Part shown: positions 19,301 to 27,741 of the stretch, piece after piece | Layout: each line of letters begins with the position of its first letter | How positions within the stretch are numbered: position 1 is the first letter of the stretch | Assembly (NCBI RefSeq): GCF_000797515.1 | Contig: NZ_JSBN01000026.1 | Coordinates: 1 to 64,000, forward strand | From: Sphingomonas sp. Ant H11 | Lineage (GTDB): Bacteria > Pseudomonadota > Alphaproteobacteria > Sphingomonadales > Sphingomonadaceae | Length of the DNA stretch: 64,000 nucleotides | Direction of reading: 5' to 3' | Notes under the pieces: generated by a model | Databases searched by the model: none | Told to the model about the DNA's origin: nothing | The model's input: only the letters and a program-made list of their open reading frames with translations | Position numbers and translations under genes: made by a program

Positions 19301-20171
19301 GCGCCTCGAGCAGGTCTCCATGGCCGCGCTCGAGCGGTTCATTGCCGCGTTGCTCGATCGAGGTGAAGACGGCGGCGGATGGGCGGCGCTCGAAATCCTC
19401 TCGCTCCTCCTGCACGACAACAAGGCACCGTCGGCCGAGATGATCGAACTGGTGAAGCTCGCCTTGCTTTCGCCCTCGATCGCCGATGATAGCGACGGCC
19501 ATGCGGCGAACTCGGAGTATAATTACGACCGGCTGTTCCAAGCGCTCGAAGCGTCCGCCGCGATCGACAAGATTTTTGCGCGCGCCGTCGCCCTCCAGAT
19601 CGAACAGGCCTGCCGCACGACGGGCGCGCGCTACGGCCGTCCTTCGGACGCGCTGCGCGTGGGGCTGGCGATGGTCGTCAGGCACGCACCGGATGAAGTC
19701 TGGCCGGTCCTGGCCGGCTTCTACGAGATCGCGACCCGCGTTGAACGCGAGCGCCTGAATGCCATCGTCTCGGCGGCCAAGCCGTTCGCTTATGACGAAA
19801 CGCGTACCGGCGCCGGCGCACTGTTCGAGGTACCGCTAAAGCTCATGCTCGATTGGGTGAAGGCCGATCCGGATGCCCGAATCGGGTTCCTCCTCACCTT
19901 CTTCCCGATCCTTGAGCAAAATGGCGAAGTCTTCGCCTGGCATCCTGCCTTGCAACAGCTCGCCAAGCTCTATGGCGGCCGCAAGCGTTTCCGCGAGGCC
20001 CTTCGCGAACGCATCTATCCCAGCTCTTGGGGCGGGTCGCTCAATCCGCATCTCAGCAGCTTCAAGGCGCCGCTCAAGGCCTGGACCGCCGACTGCGTCA
20101 TTGGTGATTGGGCGACCGGCATGCTCGCTAGTGTGGAGCGGTCGCTGGAGAATGATTTCTACGGGCGCTGA
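16353..20171 (+). CDS. Nuclease-STAND NTPase with helical-repeat sensor, 1272 residues
   Basis: One intact frame. Residues 1-130 look like a PD-(D/E)xK nuclease: GGQDGSIFWEGGKDS with the acidic residue, then VFQCKAKD as the QxK element. A P-loop GASGIGKTRSLY follows near 249 and a Walker B AVLVVDGC near 304, as in STAND-type NTPases. The remaining 800 residues are predicted helical and may act as a sensor. The architecture (nuclease, NTPase, long C-terminal repeats) parallels Avs-type anti-phage STAND proteins, but I do not recognise the exact family. It stands alone, with no obvious partner. The defence role is inferred. Confidence 0.72.
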   Translation: MFTIHPDEIKDFTGDQLVGLLRRLLYAEARKAGVPLRGVEVPLQITVADGGQDGSIFWEGGKDSTDYFPGRDIVFQCKAKDSGDAQWKREVWTKPTQPPRIEKKALSDAVQGALDRGGSYIGITAKPLVNPKPDDRVEAIRQGIILAGGNPDKLAAIKVYEGNALAAWASTHPAVAVWIKQINARIDLAGFSTLDHWGTRADITTPPFVDSPDRRFSLGPQTADAIDFSQLAERLADELDQPRTSARIWGASGIGKTRSLYHALSTSTGLRGGSTAANFIFCDYREVRDDLWKVANQIVKERSVAVLVVDGCPLEEARRLNEIARAADSELRIITLGADGIDHDDQCVMIRPNQADRSTIRAILKAGLPKAKGDELDYLTDFCDGFPRIAVLAIETYGKRSILKSADDVAQQMLHAAGAHRETIRALECLSLFEKLSPDDNPADFDDIAETLVHMKGELMYENLVIAAGQHLVGRNYGAMNAQPRPIADFLGRRRLEYLRSSTLVDFLDRAMPHHRDATLARWRYLRPSPTLSAVINILLRGILADDKIVHPDAAAYLSAVVRVEPDRIARALFDAIGRPPLDDLAAIPVTDALIDALRFLAGREDSFWAAARMILRLAAVAETEGSPPIVSLLRQIFQVAAAGTQADDRHRREALEEALEEDDPRIRRAGVEALGGMIQTYLTRSAEFEQTGAEPFRPEWRPPDQSTMYAYFNWALERLREIWGKAPELRAAIEEHVAGDLRNLLAPELLPAIDAFVREVVAGAGHYFRATKSIGDWLYFDSTEKPTKFSRAVRALYDATLPRDPVDQALLHSRFWMSDLHDPDKRYAQDQERPDYDRSARIVATLAPGIAGDDDQRFRAIEAFATQKLNTPGPFAVALADHLPDPVSAFEHAVRALDASGNHEGVNFVGTLLSALDKRLTERPDDVKKLVGMARASEIFAANPIYIPTSLRVTDDRLDEFATDVREGKVSPRQSTVISHGRRLEQVSMAALERFIAALLDRGEDGGGWAALEILSLLLHDNKAPSAEMIELVKLALLSPSIADDSDGHAANSEYNYDRLFQALEASAAIDKIFARAVALQIEQACRTTGARYGRPSDALRVGLAMVVRHAPDEVWPVLAGFYEIATRVERERLNAIVSAAKPFAYDETRTGAGALFEVPLKLMLDWVKADPDARIGFLLTFFPILEQNGEVFAWHPALQQLAKLYGGRKRFREALRERIYPSSWGGSLNPHLSSFKAPLKAWTADCVIGDWATGMLASVERSLENDFYGR

Positions 20172-20242
20172 AGTGCCCGGACCCCCCGAGACGGATAAAG
20201 AAGAGGAGGAGCGAGCGAGCGGTTCCAACGAGGGAGGACGAG

Positions 20243-20820
20243 ATGTCCATCACGTTCCGCATAGCTACCGCCGCCGACGATCAGCCGCGTCCGATCGCCG
20301 CCATCAACGCCCGCCAACTGGCTGCCTTCAGAGCGTTCCTTCGCGAGGAAAGCGAGCGAACCGGCACCACGCTTCTCGATCCTGACTCGGCCGAAGACGC
20401 GTTCCTGTCTTATCATTTCGAAGCGCGGGTCTGCCCGTTGGCGCTCGCTGCGGTGACCGTTATCTTCGACTTCCAGACCGACGTCATCAGCGTTGTCGAG
20501 GAAGCGCAGTTTCGTTGCCGACGGGTGAGCGTCTACCGCGTCGACGAGAGCGGCACGATCAACTTGGCGGTCGCCTTGACATCAGACATGGGCCTCGAGC
20601 TTGACCTGGCCTCTGCCAATGCGTTCGCACTGCTCGAAGGCCTTGGCCTTCGCCCCGACAGCGTCGGCGAAATCCCGATCGATACGGTGCGCGCCCGGCT
20701 CGCCAATCCGGCCGTCCGCGCCGCGCCGCCGAGCACGGCGTGACGGCCTATCTCGACCAGCTCGATCAGCTGCTCGCGACCGCAGATGCCGACGACACTT
20801 CGCGGCTGGAATGGGCCTAG
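20243..20820 (+). CDS. Plasmid-type hypothetical protein (one frameshift)
   Basis: The ATG at 20243 follows a GGGAGGACGAG ribosome site. The first frame stops at 20743. The repetitive CGCGCCGCGCCGCC near 20715 seems to carry a one-base indel; the alternative frame reads AAEHGVTAYLDQLDQLLATA and runs to 20820, just before a strong terminator. Mixed alpha/beta protein of about 190 residues with no membrane segment. No function recognised. Confidence 0.6.
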
Positions 20821-20846
20821 CCTCCGTCCAAACCCGCCGACGAGGA

Positions 20847-20881
20847 GGGCGCGCCGCTAACGCTGGCGCGCCCCTTTTTTT
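20847..20881 (+). terminator. Rho-independent terminator
   Basis: GGGCGCGCC (20847-20855) pairs perfectly with GGCGCGCCC (20865-20873), followed by C and seven T (20875-20881). Its place supports 20820 as the true end of the gene before it. Confidence 0.92.
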
Positions 20882-20959
20882 GCCCGCCTGTCTCAAGCCT
20901 TGAAATCGACCCGACCTGTCCCGATCTTCCCTATAAGGGCGTGGCCACGCCCTTCCATG

Positions 20960-21115
20960 GACAGCGAATCAGAACCAGCGACACCGAAAACTCGAAACCA
21001 GCAAAACTCAGCAAACCGAAAAACAGCCAGCAAAACTCAGATCCAAACAGCGAACCCGAAAAACCAGCAAACAGCGAACCCAGATCCAAAAGCGAAACAT
21101 GGAAACATAGAGGTT
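20960..21115 (+). repeat. A-rich, T-poor tract of short direct repeats
   Basis: About 150 bp with very few T on the plus strand, in a G+C-rich neighbourhood. Repeated units include CCAGCAAAACTCAG (twice), AACAGCGAACCC (twice) and CAGATCCAAA (twice). It is open in two frames but reads as Lys/Asn/Gln/Ser low complexity, so I treat it as an untranslated leader or binding region rather than a protein. Confidence 0.65.
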
Positions 21116-21201
21116 CGGCCTCTCAAAACACCGAGCAAGCGCGTTGCAACGTATTACCCCTTCAATCTGGGGGCGCGTCCCCATCGCTGGAAGTCAAAGC
21201 G

Positions 21202-21285
21202 ATGGAATGGCACAATTTCGCAGAGATCCTGTTTGGACTCGCGGCTGTAATCACTGCCCTCAAACAGGGCGGCAAAAAGAAATGA
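21202..21285 (+). CDS. Possible 27-residue membrane peptide
   Basis: A short frame, MEWHNFAEILFGLAAVITAL followed by KQGGKKK, with GGAAG about eight bases upstream and a perfect terminator seven bases after the stop. One hydrophobic helix plus a Lys-rich tail is the layout of type I toxin peptides. Nothing shows it is toxic, and no antisense RNA promoter was identified. It could equally be the end of a longer frame open from 20941. Confidence 0.4.
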   Translation: MEWHNFAEILFGLAAVITALKQGGKKK

Positions 21286-21291
21286 ACGACG

Positions 21292-21317
21292 GGGCGGCAG
21301 GTGCGAACCTGCCGCCC
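21292..21317 (+). terminator. Perfect 11-bp hairpin terminator
   Basis: GGGCGGCAGGT pairs with ACCTGCCGCCC around GCGA, followed by TTTCGCGTTC. It ends the unit holding the repeat tract and the small peptide frame, and may also end the minus-strand gene at 21353. Confidence 0.8.
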
Positions 21318-21352
21318 TTTCGCGTTCTGGAAAATCCGGCCTGGCGCGCGCT

Positions 21353-21526
21353 TCAAGATGCGCCGGGAGCTTGATCCGGACGCTTCCGCAGAAGCGTGTC
21401 GATCGCGCGTTGAAGCTGCGTGACGCTCGCTTCTTCTTTTACGTCCTGAAGCAGATTTTGAGCCTGCCGCATCAGCGCCAGTGCCACCGCCCGGGTGACG
21501 GCCGAGTCCTTCTCGTGATGTTCCAT
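21353..21526 (-). CDS. 57-residue helical protein
   Basis: Minus-strand ATG at 21526. Reads MEHHEKDSAVTRAVALALMR, then a helix (QAQNLLQDVKEEA) and LRKRPDQAPGAS to the TGA at 21353. Amphipathic helix and ordinary codon use; no family recognised and no strong ribosome site. The terminator hairpin follows on its 3' side. Confidence 0.45.
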   Translation of the reverse strand: MEHHEKDSAVTRAVALALMRQAQNLLQDVKEEASVTQLQRAIDTLLRKRPDQAPGAS

Positions 21527-21795
21527 ATCGCCAACTCGGAGGCACGCTCATGTCGCAACAGTGCTGGTGCGCCTTCCCAGACAACTCCCGCGCGCTGGGC
21601 GCGGGAGCCGGGGCTGGTAACACGTCGAGACATGCGCCTACGCTTTTAGTGCCGAGGCACCTGGACATATGCGCAGGCACCCCGGCGTGAAGACCACACC
21701 GAGTTGCCGTACTCGACGGGATTACCAGTCCCGGCGCCGCCGTCCGCAGCGCCTCTCGGGCCTAACACAGCGCCTTGGTTGAACCAACCAGAAGG

Positions 21796-22376
21796 TCACT
21801 TCTCACCATCTCCAATCCCGCGCGCGGGCCTCATCGAGCCGCAACCGCTACCGGCCGGAGTGCGTTCGTTATTCGGGGATAGGAGGGCGAGCTTGGACTG
21901 GAGGCGCTGCGCGTCAGCATGAATTCGGTCGGCCAGGTGGCGCGCTTCTTCTTCCTCCCAGACGAACATGGTCCGCTCCGCACGCCGATTTTTGAACGAC
22001 GTCATCCGCACGACCAAAGTCCAACGACCGGCCTGATCGACGCTGATCTTGCCCAGGCCGTGGCAAAGCGGCGCGCGCACGCTGTCATGGTCACGGAATG
22101 CCTGGAGCGTCTTGAGAACCGTGGCCGCGCCGTCACCGAACGGGCCGTCCGGGGCGATCGCAGCAGCCAATGCCTCGAAGCGCTGGCCTACCAGATGAGG
22201 GAGTTTTACCAGGCTCCTCGCTCCGCGTCCTGAGCCAACCGGTCCAGCGCCTCGGACACGGCATATTCGGCGCGCGAAAACGCGTTCAGGCAGCGGCCGC
22301 GCCATGCATTGACCGCCTCATGGACACTCGCCCACACGACGGTGTCGCCGGCGGCAATAGAAACCTGTTCGTTCAC
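21796..22376 (-). CDS. Hypothetical protein (one frameshift)
   Basis: The start is uncertain; the GTG at 22376 (VNEQVSIAAGDTVVWASVHE) fits best, while a longer frame reaches 22496. The first part ends LDRLAQDAERGA near 22215, and a one-base shift continues as RSLVKLPHLVGQRFEALAAA and on to the stop at 21796. The C-terminal half has a beta strand (WTLVVRMTSF) and a charged helix (FVWEEEEARHLADRIHADAQ). About 190 residues after repair, cytosolic. I do not recognise the family. Confidence 0.5.
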
Positions 22377-22480
22377 GGCGCTACCGTAGGTGTCGCACCT
22401 TAAGTTCAGGTTGCCACGCGCAAATGGCAGCCGGTGCGCCCCCATCAGAGGATAAAATCTCTCACAGAATTCCGAACATG

Positions 22481-22653
22481 TCGTTGAGGGAGCCACCGCG
22501 TCAAGGACGGCGGGGCCCCACCATTTTCTTCGGCGGAGCGAGCGGCAGTGCTTCCTTTCGGCGGCGGTGGCCGCCGAAGAAAATCGTGACCCCCACCGCC
22601 GCTACGCGGCGCCGGCTGTGCCGGCGTCCCTGACCCGGCGGCTCCCTCAACGA
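22481..22653. repeat. Nested large inverted repeat upstream of a small gene
   Basis: Outer arms of 29 bp (22481-22509 and 22625-22653) match at 26 positions when one is complemented. Inner arms ATTTTCTTCGGCGG (22523-22536) and CCGCCGAAGAAAAT (22571-22584) are perfect. The whole could fold into a long cruciform or an RNA hairpin in the leader of the 22693 gene. No transposase or target duplication was seen. Confidence 0.7.
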
Positions 22654-22692
22654 CGACCTTTCCCCTGTCATTCAAGACGACAGGAGGACAAC

Positions 22693-22917
22693 ATGCAGAT
22701 CATCACGACCGCCGCCCATGCCGACACCGCCAACTATCTCGCCGCGCTGGCCTTCGCCGAGCGTCGCGCTCTGCACAGTTTCTTCGATCAGCACGTCATC
22801 GAGGACGCGCCCGGGCGCTACGTCGCCATCGACGAAGGCGACTACAATGCGCTGCCGATGACGCTCATCGACCGGGTGGTCCACACGGTCCCGGGCCGGA
22901 TGTCCGACGAGTTCTAA
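22693..22917 (+). CDS. 74-residue conserved-type hypothetical protein
   Basis: The ATG at 22693 follows CAGGAGGACAAC, a strong ribosome site, so the GTG at 22567 inside the inverted repeat is rejected as the start. Sequence MQIITTAAHADTANYLAALA, then RRALHSFFDQHVIEDAPGRY and acidic DEGDYNALPMTLID. Soluble and acidic. Followed by a strong terminator. No function recognised. Confidence 0.65.
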   Translation: MQIITTAAHADTANYLAALAFAERRALHSFFDQHVIEDAPGRYVAIDEGDYNALPMTLIDRVVHTVPGRMSDEF

Positions 22918-22925
22918 AGGATCAG

Positions 22926-22955
22926 GGGAGGGGCTCCGGCCTCTCCCTTTTTTTT
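22926..22955 (+). terminator. Rho-independent terminator
   Basis: Stem GGGAGGGGC / GGCCTCTCCC with a four-base loop, followed by eight T, directly after the 22917 stop. Confidence 0.9.
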
Positions 22956-22969
22956 GCTGGGAGAGGTAC

Positions 22970-23000
22970 GGACATGGGGGGCATCGAACCCCCCATGTCC
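22970..23000 (-). terminator. Hairpin, terminator of the minus-strand coiled-coil gene
   Basis: Perfect 12-bp stem GGACATGGGGGG / CCCCCCATGTCC around CATCGAA, 30 bp past the 23031 stop on the minus strand. No T-run follows immediately on either strand, so it may work as a roadblock or end-protecting stem. Confidence 0.6.
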
Positions 23001-23030
23001 GTGCCGCGCCATTGGCGCGGCGGGTCAGGG

Positions 23031-23249
23031 TCAGGCTGCCAGCCGCTTCTCGACTGCCTCGATTCCGAGGGTCTTGATCCGGTCGGTGAGGGCCGCCAGC
23101 CGTTTGGCCTCGAGCTTGAGCAAGCCTGATCTTTCGACCGTCAAAATGGCCTGCTCGCGCTCTTTTTCTTCGAGCCTTCTGCGCCGCTCTTCCAGCCGAC
23201 GCGCATCCTCTTCGAACGCCAAACGCTCCTGTTCCAGTGTCTTTGCCAT
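23031..23249 (-). CDS. Small coiled-coil protein
   Basis: 72 residues from the ATG at 23249 (MAKTLEQERLAFEEDARRLE), a continuous Glu/Arg/Leu coiled coil up to about residue 35, then a short helical tail ending EAVEKRLAA. It resembles small accessory proteins near mobilisation genes in size and charge, but I cannot name a family. The longer frame to 23354 lacks a good start. Confidence 0.55.
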   Translation of the reverse strand: MAKTLEQERLAFEEDARRLEERRRRLEEKEREQAILTVERSGLLKLEAKRLAALTDRIKTLGIEAVEKRLAA

Positions 23250-23706
23250 ATGGGCCTCGTGTTCAACGCTAATCGGGCTGTGAACACCGTGACTATAACG
23301 GCGATTACAGCGCGCCGGAAGAAGCAGGTGAAGGTGGGGGCGCATCGGGCTCATCGCCCGATGACGGCTCTATTCGCTAGAGATCCCGTCGTCCTGGACG
23401 GACGCCGGGATCAAAGCTCACGGAGCCAAGGCGTTTGCCTTGTCTCCGCCCTGCCGGGTTACGATCCTCGCCTGGCCAATGGGGCCGGTGGCCCCTATTG
23501 ATGCGCGCTTCGGGACCAAAGTCCCGGCGCGCATGGGGGAGGGCATCGCTCGCTTGCCCGTCCCCGATCGCGCAGCCTGACTGCTTCGCAGCAGACGCTA
23601 TGCACGTTCCGCCCGTAGGCGGAGCGGTCCCCAGCCGGCCCCGGTAACGGGCACCCCAGCAGACATCGCCAGACAGCCCAGGGACAGGGTATCGGTCTCT
23701 GAGGAT
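23250..23706. other. Intergenic stretch left of the integrated element
   Basis: No protein gene supported on either strand. The + strand carries several short G+C-rich dyads (for example GCGCGC-TTCGGGACCAAAGTCCCG-GCGCGC around 23500). This is the left host flank of the 18-bp repeat at 23707. Confidence 0.5.
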
Positions 23707-23724
23707 ATGCACACCCTACGCACC
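23707..23724. repeat. Left 18-bp direct repeat, putative attL core
   Basis: ATGCACACCCTACGCACC, identical to 34944-34961 and followed in both places by an AAGGTGCA sequence (directly here, after TG at the right copy) that pairs back on GCACC. It overlaps the first ATG of the recombinase frame. Confidence 0.72.
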
Positions 23725-25011
23725 AAGGTGCATTCCTTAGAAACAGAATGCAGCAATAACAACGGCATAGGGCCTCGCGATACAACAGACGATACCGCGA
23801 AATGCCCGAAACGTAGTGGCCATTTGCTTCCAGATCTGACCCCTTTGCTGGGCGAATCCAGCGCCTTTGCGTCAGACGATAAGCGCCCTCCGGACGGCAA
23901 TCTCGCCCGCCGGGCAGCGGTGGCCGAAGGGTTCTACTGGGATCGGGAACTGCCGGGCTTCGGCCTCCGCGTGTACCCGTCAGGCCGCAAACGTTGGATC
24001 GTTCAGCTACGGCAGCGCAAGGCCACGCGGCGGATCACCCTTGGTGATCCCGAGGGAATGAGCGCGCCAGACGCGCGACGCGCCGCCCGTGTCATCCTCG
24101 CGCAGAATGCGCTGGACGGCCTCCCCACGAGGCAGTCTCGCGCCGAGCGTAACGTTCCGCGTTTCTCCGCTTATGTCTCCGAGTTCTGGAAGGATTATTC
24201 AGGACACTGGAAAAGCTCGACCCAGAGGCGCAACCGGCAGGCAATAGACGGCACACTCGTTCCCTATTTCGGCCGCCGTTACATGGGCACCATCACGCGA
24301 GTGGACGTTGTGGCGTGGAAGGACTCGCTTCGCGAGAGGCAGGGCACCTTCAATCGCGACTTGCCTGTCTTGGCCGCGATGCTCGGTTATGCCGAGAAAC
24401 TCGGCTATCGTCAGAAAGGTTCGAACCCGTGCCGGGGTATCCCGCGCTACAAGCGGCAGCTTTCCGAACGCTACCTCACACCCAAGGAGTTTCGTCGCCT
24501 CGGAACGGTCCTTGCCGATTATGAGACCGTCCATTCTGAAGCTGTCGCCGTGATCCGAATGCTGATCTTCACGGGGGCCCGCTGCTCGGAGATCATCGGT
24601 CTGCAATGGGACTGGATCGACCCTCCCTACGCGCATCTGCCGGACAGCAAGACCGGCCCGAAGCGGCTCTATCTCAACCGGCAGGCCATGAGCGTCCTTG
24701 ATGCGAGGAAGGGGGAGGGAGGAGGGGACGTCTTCCCTGGGGCAATCAGACGGAAAAATCTGTTGCCGAAGGCTTGGGAGACGATCCGACGAAGAGCTGC
24801 AATCCCCGACGTGCGCGTGCATGACTTGCGGCATAGCTTCGCCTCGACCGGGATCATGAACGGTGTTTCGCTCGCCCGCGTAGGAAAGCTACTCGGCCAC
24901 GCGCTTCCGGAGACCACGGCGCGTTATGCCCATCTCGCCGACACGGCTATAGCCGACGCTGCCTCGCGCGTTTCCGGCTCGATTGCATCCGCCTTGGGGC
25001 TGCGGTCGTGA
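23707..25011 (+). CDS. Tyrosine recombinase/integrase, first of a tandem pair
   Basis: 434 residues if started at 23707, though that ATG lies in the att repeat and an internal start is possible. N-terminal arm-binding/SAM-like region (FYWDRELPGFGLRVYPSGRK), then the catalytic domain: GARCSEIIGL (Arg), SKTGPKRLYL (Lys), VHDLRHSF (His-x-x-Arg), LLGHALPETTARYAHL (His and Tyr nucleophile). All active-site residues are present. The stop overlaps the next gene's GTG, so the pair is coupled. It probably drives integration between the 18-bp repeats. Confidence 0.9.
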   Translation: MHTLRTKVHSLETECSNNNGIGPRDTTDDTAKCPKRSGHLLPDLTPLLGESSAFASDDKRPPDGNLARRAAVAEGFYWDRELPGFGLRVYPSGRKRWIVQLRQRKATRRITLGDPEGMSAPDARRAARVILAQNALDGLPTRQSRAERNVPRFSAYVSEFWKDYSGHWKSSTQRRNRQAIDGTLVPYFGRRYMGTITRVDVVAWKDSLRERQGTFNRDLPVLAAMLGYAEKLGYRQKGSNPCRGIPRYKRQLSERYLTPKEFRRLGTVLADYETVHSEAVAVIRMLIFTGARCSEIIGLQWDWIDPPYAHLPDSKTGPKRLYLNRQAMSVLDARKGEGGGDVFPGAIRRKNLLPKAWETIRRRAAIPDVRVHDLRHSFASTGIMNGVSLARVGKLLGHALPETTARYAHLADTAIADAASRVSGSIASALGLRS

Positions 25012-26222
25012 ACGCTGTTACGCTACGCGCGATCCTCGCGCAGGAACTGGCTGCGGTCGGCGTTGACCATCCCGGCGAGCGATCGCGGCTCGGCCGGCAG
25101 CGCTTCACCGAGTGGTCAGCCAAGCAGCCTGGGTTTGGGACGCGCTGCTATCCCTCCGGTAGGCGCGTCTATATCGTGCAGATGCGGATGCACGGCACGT
25201 TGCGGACCATTACCATCTGCAATGCGGCATTCGTTTCCTATAGCGTCGCGCTCGGCGTCGCCCGTCGTGTGATCTTGAGAGCCCAAGTCGGCGAAAACCC
25301 CGCCGACGATCGTAAGCGGGTCCGCTCGCTGCCGCCATTCGACCGTTTTCTCAATCTGTACTGGCAGCGAGTCGCAGCTTCGTGGAAGCCGTCCACTCGC
25401 ATCGCGCACGACAAGTACCGGCGCTATCATCTCGACGGCGCTTTCCCCGGCAAGACCATCGACACCATCGACGAAAGCGACGTGACGGCCTGGTATGCCT
25501 CCGTCGCCGACAGCGCAGGCCCGGGCGCAGCTAATCGTGTGCTCGACATCCTGCGAACGATGCTGAACCGAGCGGAAGAATGGGAACAGCGCCCGGCAGG
25601 TTCAAACCCGTGCCGGGCGATCCACCGATTTCGGGGGCGCAAAGTAGAGCGCCATTTGAGCCAGGCCGAGCTTGAGCGCCTTGGGCGGGCGATCGAGGGC
25701 AGGCGCGAGGCCAGCCCCGTTCACGCGTCGGCGCTTACGATGCTGCTGCTTACCGGATGCCGCTATTCAGAGATCGTCGGCCTGACATGGGGCGAGGTCA
25801 AAGGGCAACGTTTGAAGCTTGCTGATAGCAAGACCGGCGCGCGCACCGTTTGGCTCGGCGAAGAAGCGCGATCGGTCTTGGATCGCTTCCCTCGTGGAAA
25901 GTCCGACGAACTTGTGTTCCGTGGCCTGAAAACCGGCAAACGCATCGACCTGACAGGTTTTTGGCGATCAGTGAGGCAGGAGGCCGGTCTCGGCGCGATG
26001 CGGCTCCACGACCTTCGGCACAGCTTCGCGAGCCGCGCTGCCGCGATGTCCGAAACGCTGCCGATGATCGGTAAGCTACTCGGACATAGCTCTGTCAAAA
26101 GCACCGCGCGCTACGCCCACCTTGACGACGCGGATGCCGTGGAAGCCGCTCAGCGGATTGGCGATCTCATTGCTTCACTGTTGGGCAATCCAGAGCACGA
26201 GGATTACCCGGTCAACAGCTGA
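25008..26222 (+). CDS. Tyrosine recombinase/integrase, second of a tandem pair
   Basis: 404 residues from a GTG that overlaps the previous stop. The same fold as its neighbour (PGFGTRCYPSGRRVYIVQM near the N-terminus), with TGCRYSEIVGL (Arg), DSKTGARTVWL (Lys), LHDLRHSFASR (His-x-x-Arg) and GHSSVKSTARYAHL (Tyr). All residues are kept, so both proteins could be active, perhaps as a heteromeric recombinase like XerC/XerD. The two share recognisable similarity and may come from duplication. Confidence 0.9.
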   Translation: MNAVTLRAILAQELAAVGVDHPGERSRLGRQRFTEWSAKQPGFGTRCYPSGRRVYIVQMRMHGTLRTITICNAAFVSYSVALGVARRVILRAQVGENPADDRKRVRSLPPFDRFLNLYWQRVAASWKPSTRIAHDKYRRYHLDGAFPGKTIDTIDESDVTAWYASVADSAGPGAANRVLDILRTMLNRAEEWEQRPAGSNPCRAIHRFRGRKVERHLSQAELERLGRAIEGRREASPVHASALTMLLLTGCRYSEIVGLTWGEVKGQRLKLADSKTGARTVWLGEEARSVLDRFPRGKSDELVFRGLKTGKRIDLTGFWRSVRQEAGLGAMRLHDLRHSFASRAAAMSETLPMIGKLLGHSSVKSTARYAHLDDADAVEAAQRIGDLIASLLGNPEHEDYPVNS

Positions 26223-26392
26223 CCGACTCGTTTCGTCGCCAAAACGAGGCAAACCGTCGGCAAAATGCATTTTTTGGGTTGTCTTCGGAACAGATGTGGA
26301 ACACCAAGGCGGTCGCTGATGAGCACGACGATGCTTCGCGGGTTGATTCCAACCCGGAGCTGTATTCCGTGCCAAGGTAGGGGTAGAGTGTT

Positions 26393-27735
26393 ATGACGAA
26401 AACGGTTAGCGGGCCGCACGGAGACGGTGTGCCCACAGTTCTTGATCTGTTCTGCGGTGCCGGTGGGCTCGCGGAAGGTTTCCGACAAGCCGGGTATCGC
26501 ATCTTGGGGGGTGTGGATTATTCAGCACCCGCCATCGAAACGTTCGAGGCAAATATTCCAGGGGCAGTCGGCGTTCTAGCCGATCTCCGGAATCCCGATC
26601 TCGACGATTTTGAGAAGCGCTTTGCCGGTGTGGATGTGATCGTCGGCGGCCCCTCATGTCAGGGGTTCAGCACATCGGGCGGCCTTAGCAAGTCGTCCGG
26701 TCGCGATCATTCCGATCCGCGCAACCGGCTTTTCATCAATTATACCGATATCGTTGATCGCCTTCAGCCGAGCTGGATCGTGTTCGAGAACGTTCCGGGC
26801 CTCCTCCTTTACGAGAACGGAAAGGTTGCGCTTCAGATCGTGCAAGCGTTCCGCGAGATCGGCTACGAGCTCGTTCCGATGATCTTGCTCGCCGCCGACT
26901 ACGGCGTGCCGCAGCTCCGGCGGCGGTTGGTGTTTGTGGGTAATCGGACCAATTCCGACATCTCTCTTCCTGCTCCGACGCATGGCGATGTGAATCTCTG
27001 GAAAGGATTCTCGCTGCCATTCGCGCACCTTTCGCGCATAGGCCACGGACGGGAAGAAGGCCTCCTTTCTCACGTGACATTCGCTGATGCCTGCTCCGAT
27101 TTGCCCAAGGTGGCTGAGGGGAAGGAGATCGATAGCAAGGCATACAGGGCCAAGCCCAAAACCGATTATCAGCGGGAAATGCGCGTCGCTCCGAAGTCGT
27201 GCGCCAGCACGCCGCCGCCGATTTGTCTGTACTCGATCGCGTAGCGTCGCAGACACTGAAGCCAGGGCAGAATTGGCGCGACCTATCGGATGACGTGCTA
27301 CCGGATCGCTTTAAAAAGATAAGGCGTTACGATGCCACGACCTTGTTGAAGAGGCTGCGGGACGATCTGCCGACCTATACGATAACGACCAAATTCAACG
27401 AGGCGACGACGGGCGCGTTCATTCACCCTTCGCAGGCTCGAACGATCACTTTGAGAGAGGCGGCTCGGCTTCAGTCGTTTCCAGACCGGTTCGTATTTTC
27501 GGGTTCTCATGCACAGATCCGACAGCAAATCGGCAATGCGGTGCCCCCGCTCTTAGCGAAGGCGATTGCCGAGGCAATCTATCCCGCCGTTATGCAAGAC
27601 GCCTTCGGGATCGAGGTTGAGCCTGTGAGAGATTCCGTCGTCGTCGATCACGGCGTTTCCGAGGCAGAAATTTTGAAGCTTCACGGCGCGCGAAAAAAGC
27701 CCAAAGGTCAGCCGACCGAAGCGTTAGCTGCATGA
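26393..27735 (+). CDS. DNA cytosine-5 methyltransferase (one frameshift)
   Basis: Motif I VLDLFCGAGGLAEGF near residue 17, motif IV GGPSCQGFSTSGG with the catalytic Cys, motif VI FENVPG, motif VIII QLRRRLVFVG, and after the break motifs IX-X (REAARLQSFPDRF, QIGNAVPP). The frame breaks near 27187, where ATGCGCGTCGCTCC lacks one base; joining gives REMRVRSEVVRQHAAAD and about 447 residues, a normal size. It methylates cytosine within a recognition site and should protect the host from the McrB/McrC-like pair that follows. Target unknown. Confidence 0.9.
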
Positions 27736-27741
27736 GGCCCG

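Noticed and set aside
20960..21115. Possible CRISPR array or plasmid iterons in the repeat tract
   Set aside because: Units are short, irregular and without equal spacers; no cas or rep gene lies nearby.
22970..23021. A tRNA-like fold from two adjacent stems
   Set aside because: No cloverleaf, anticodon loop or conserved T-loop; two simple hairpins explain it.
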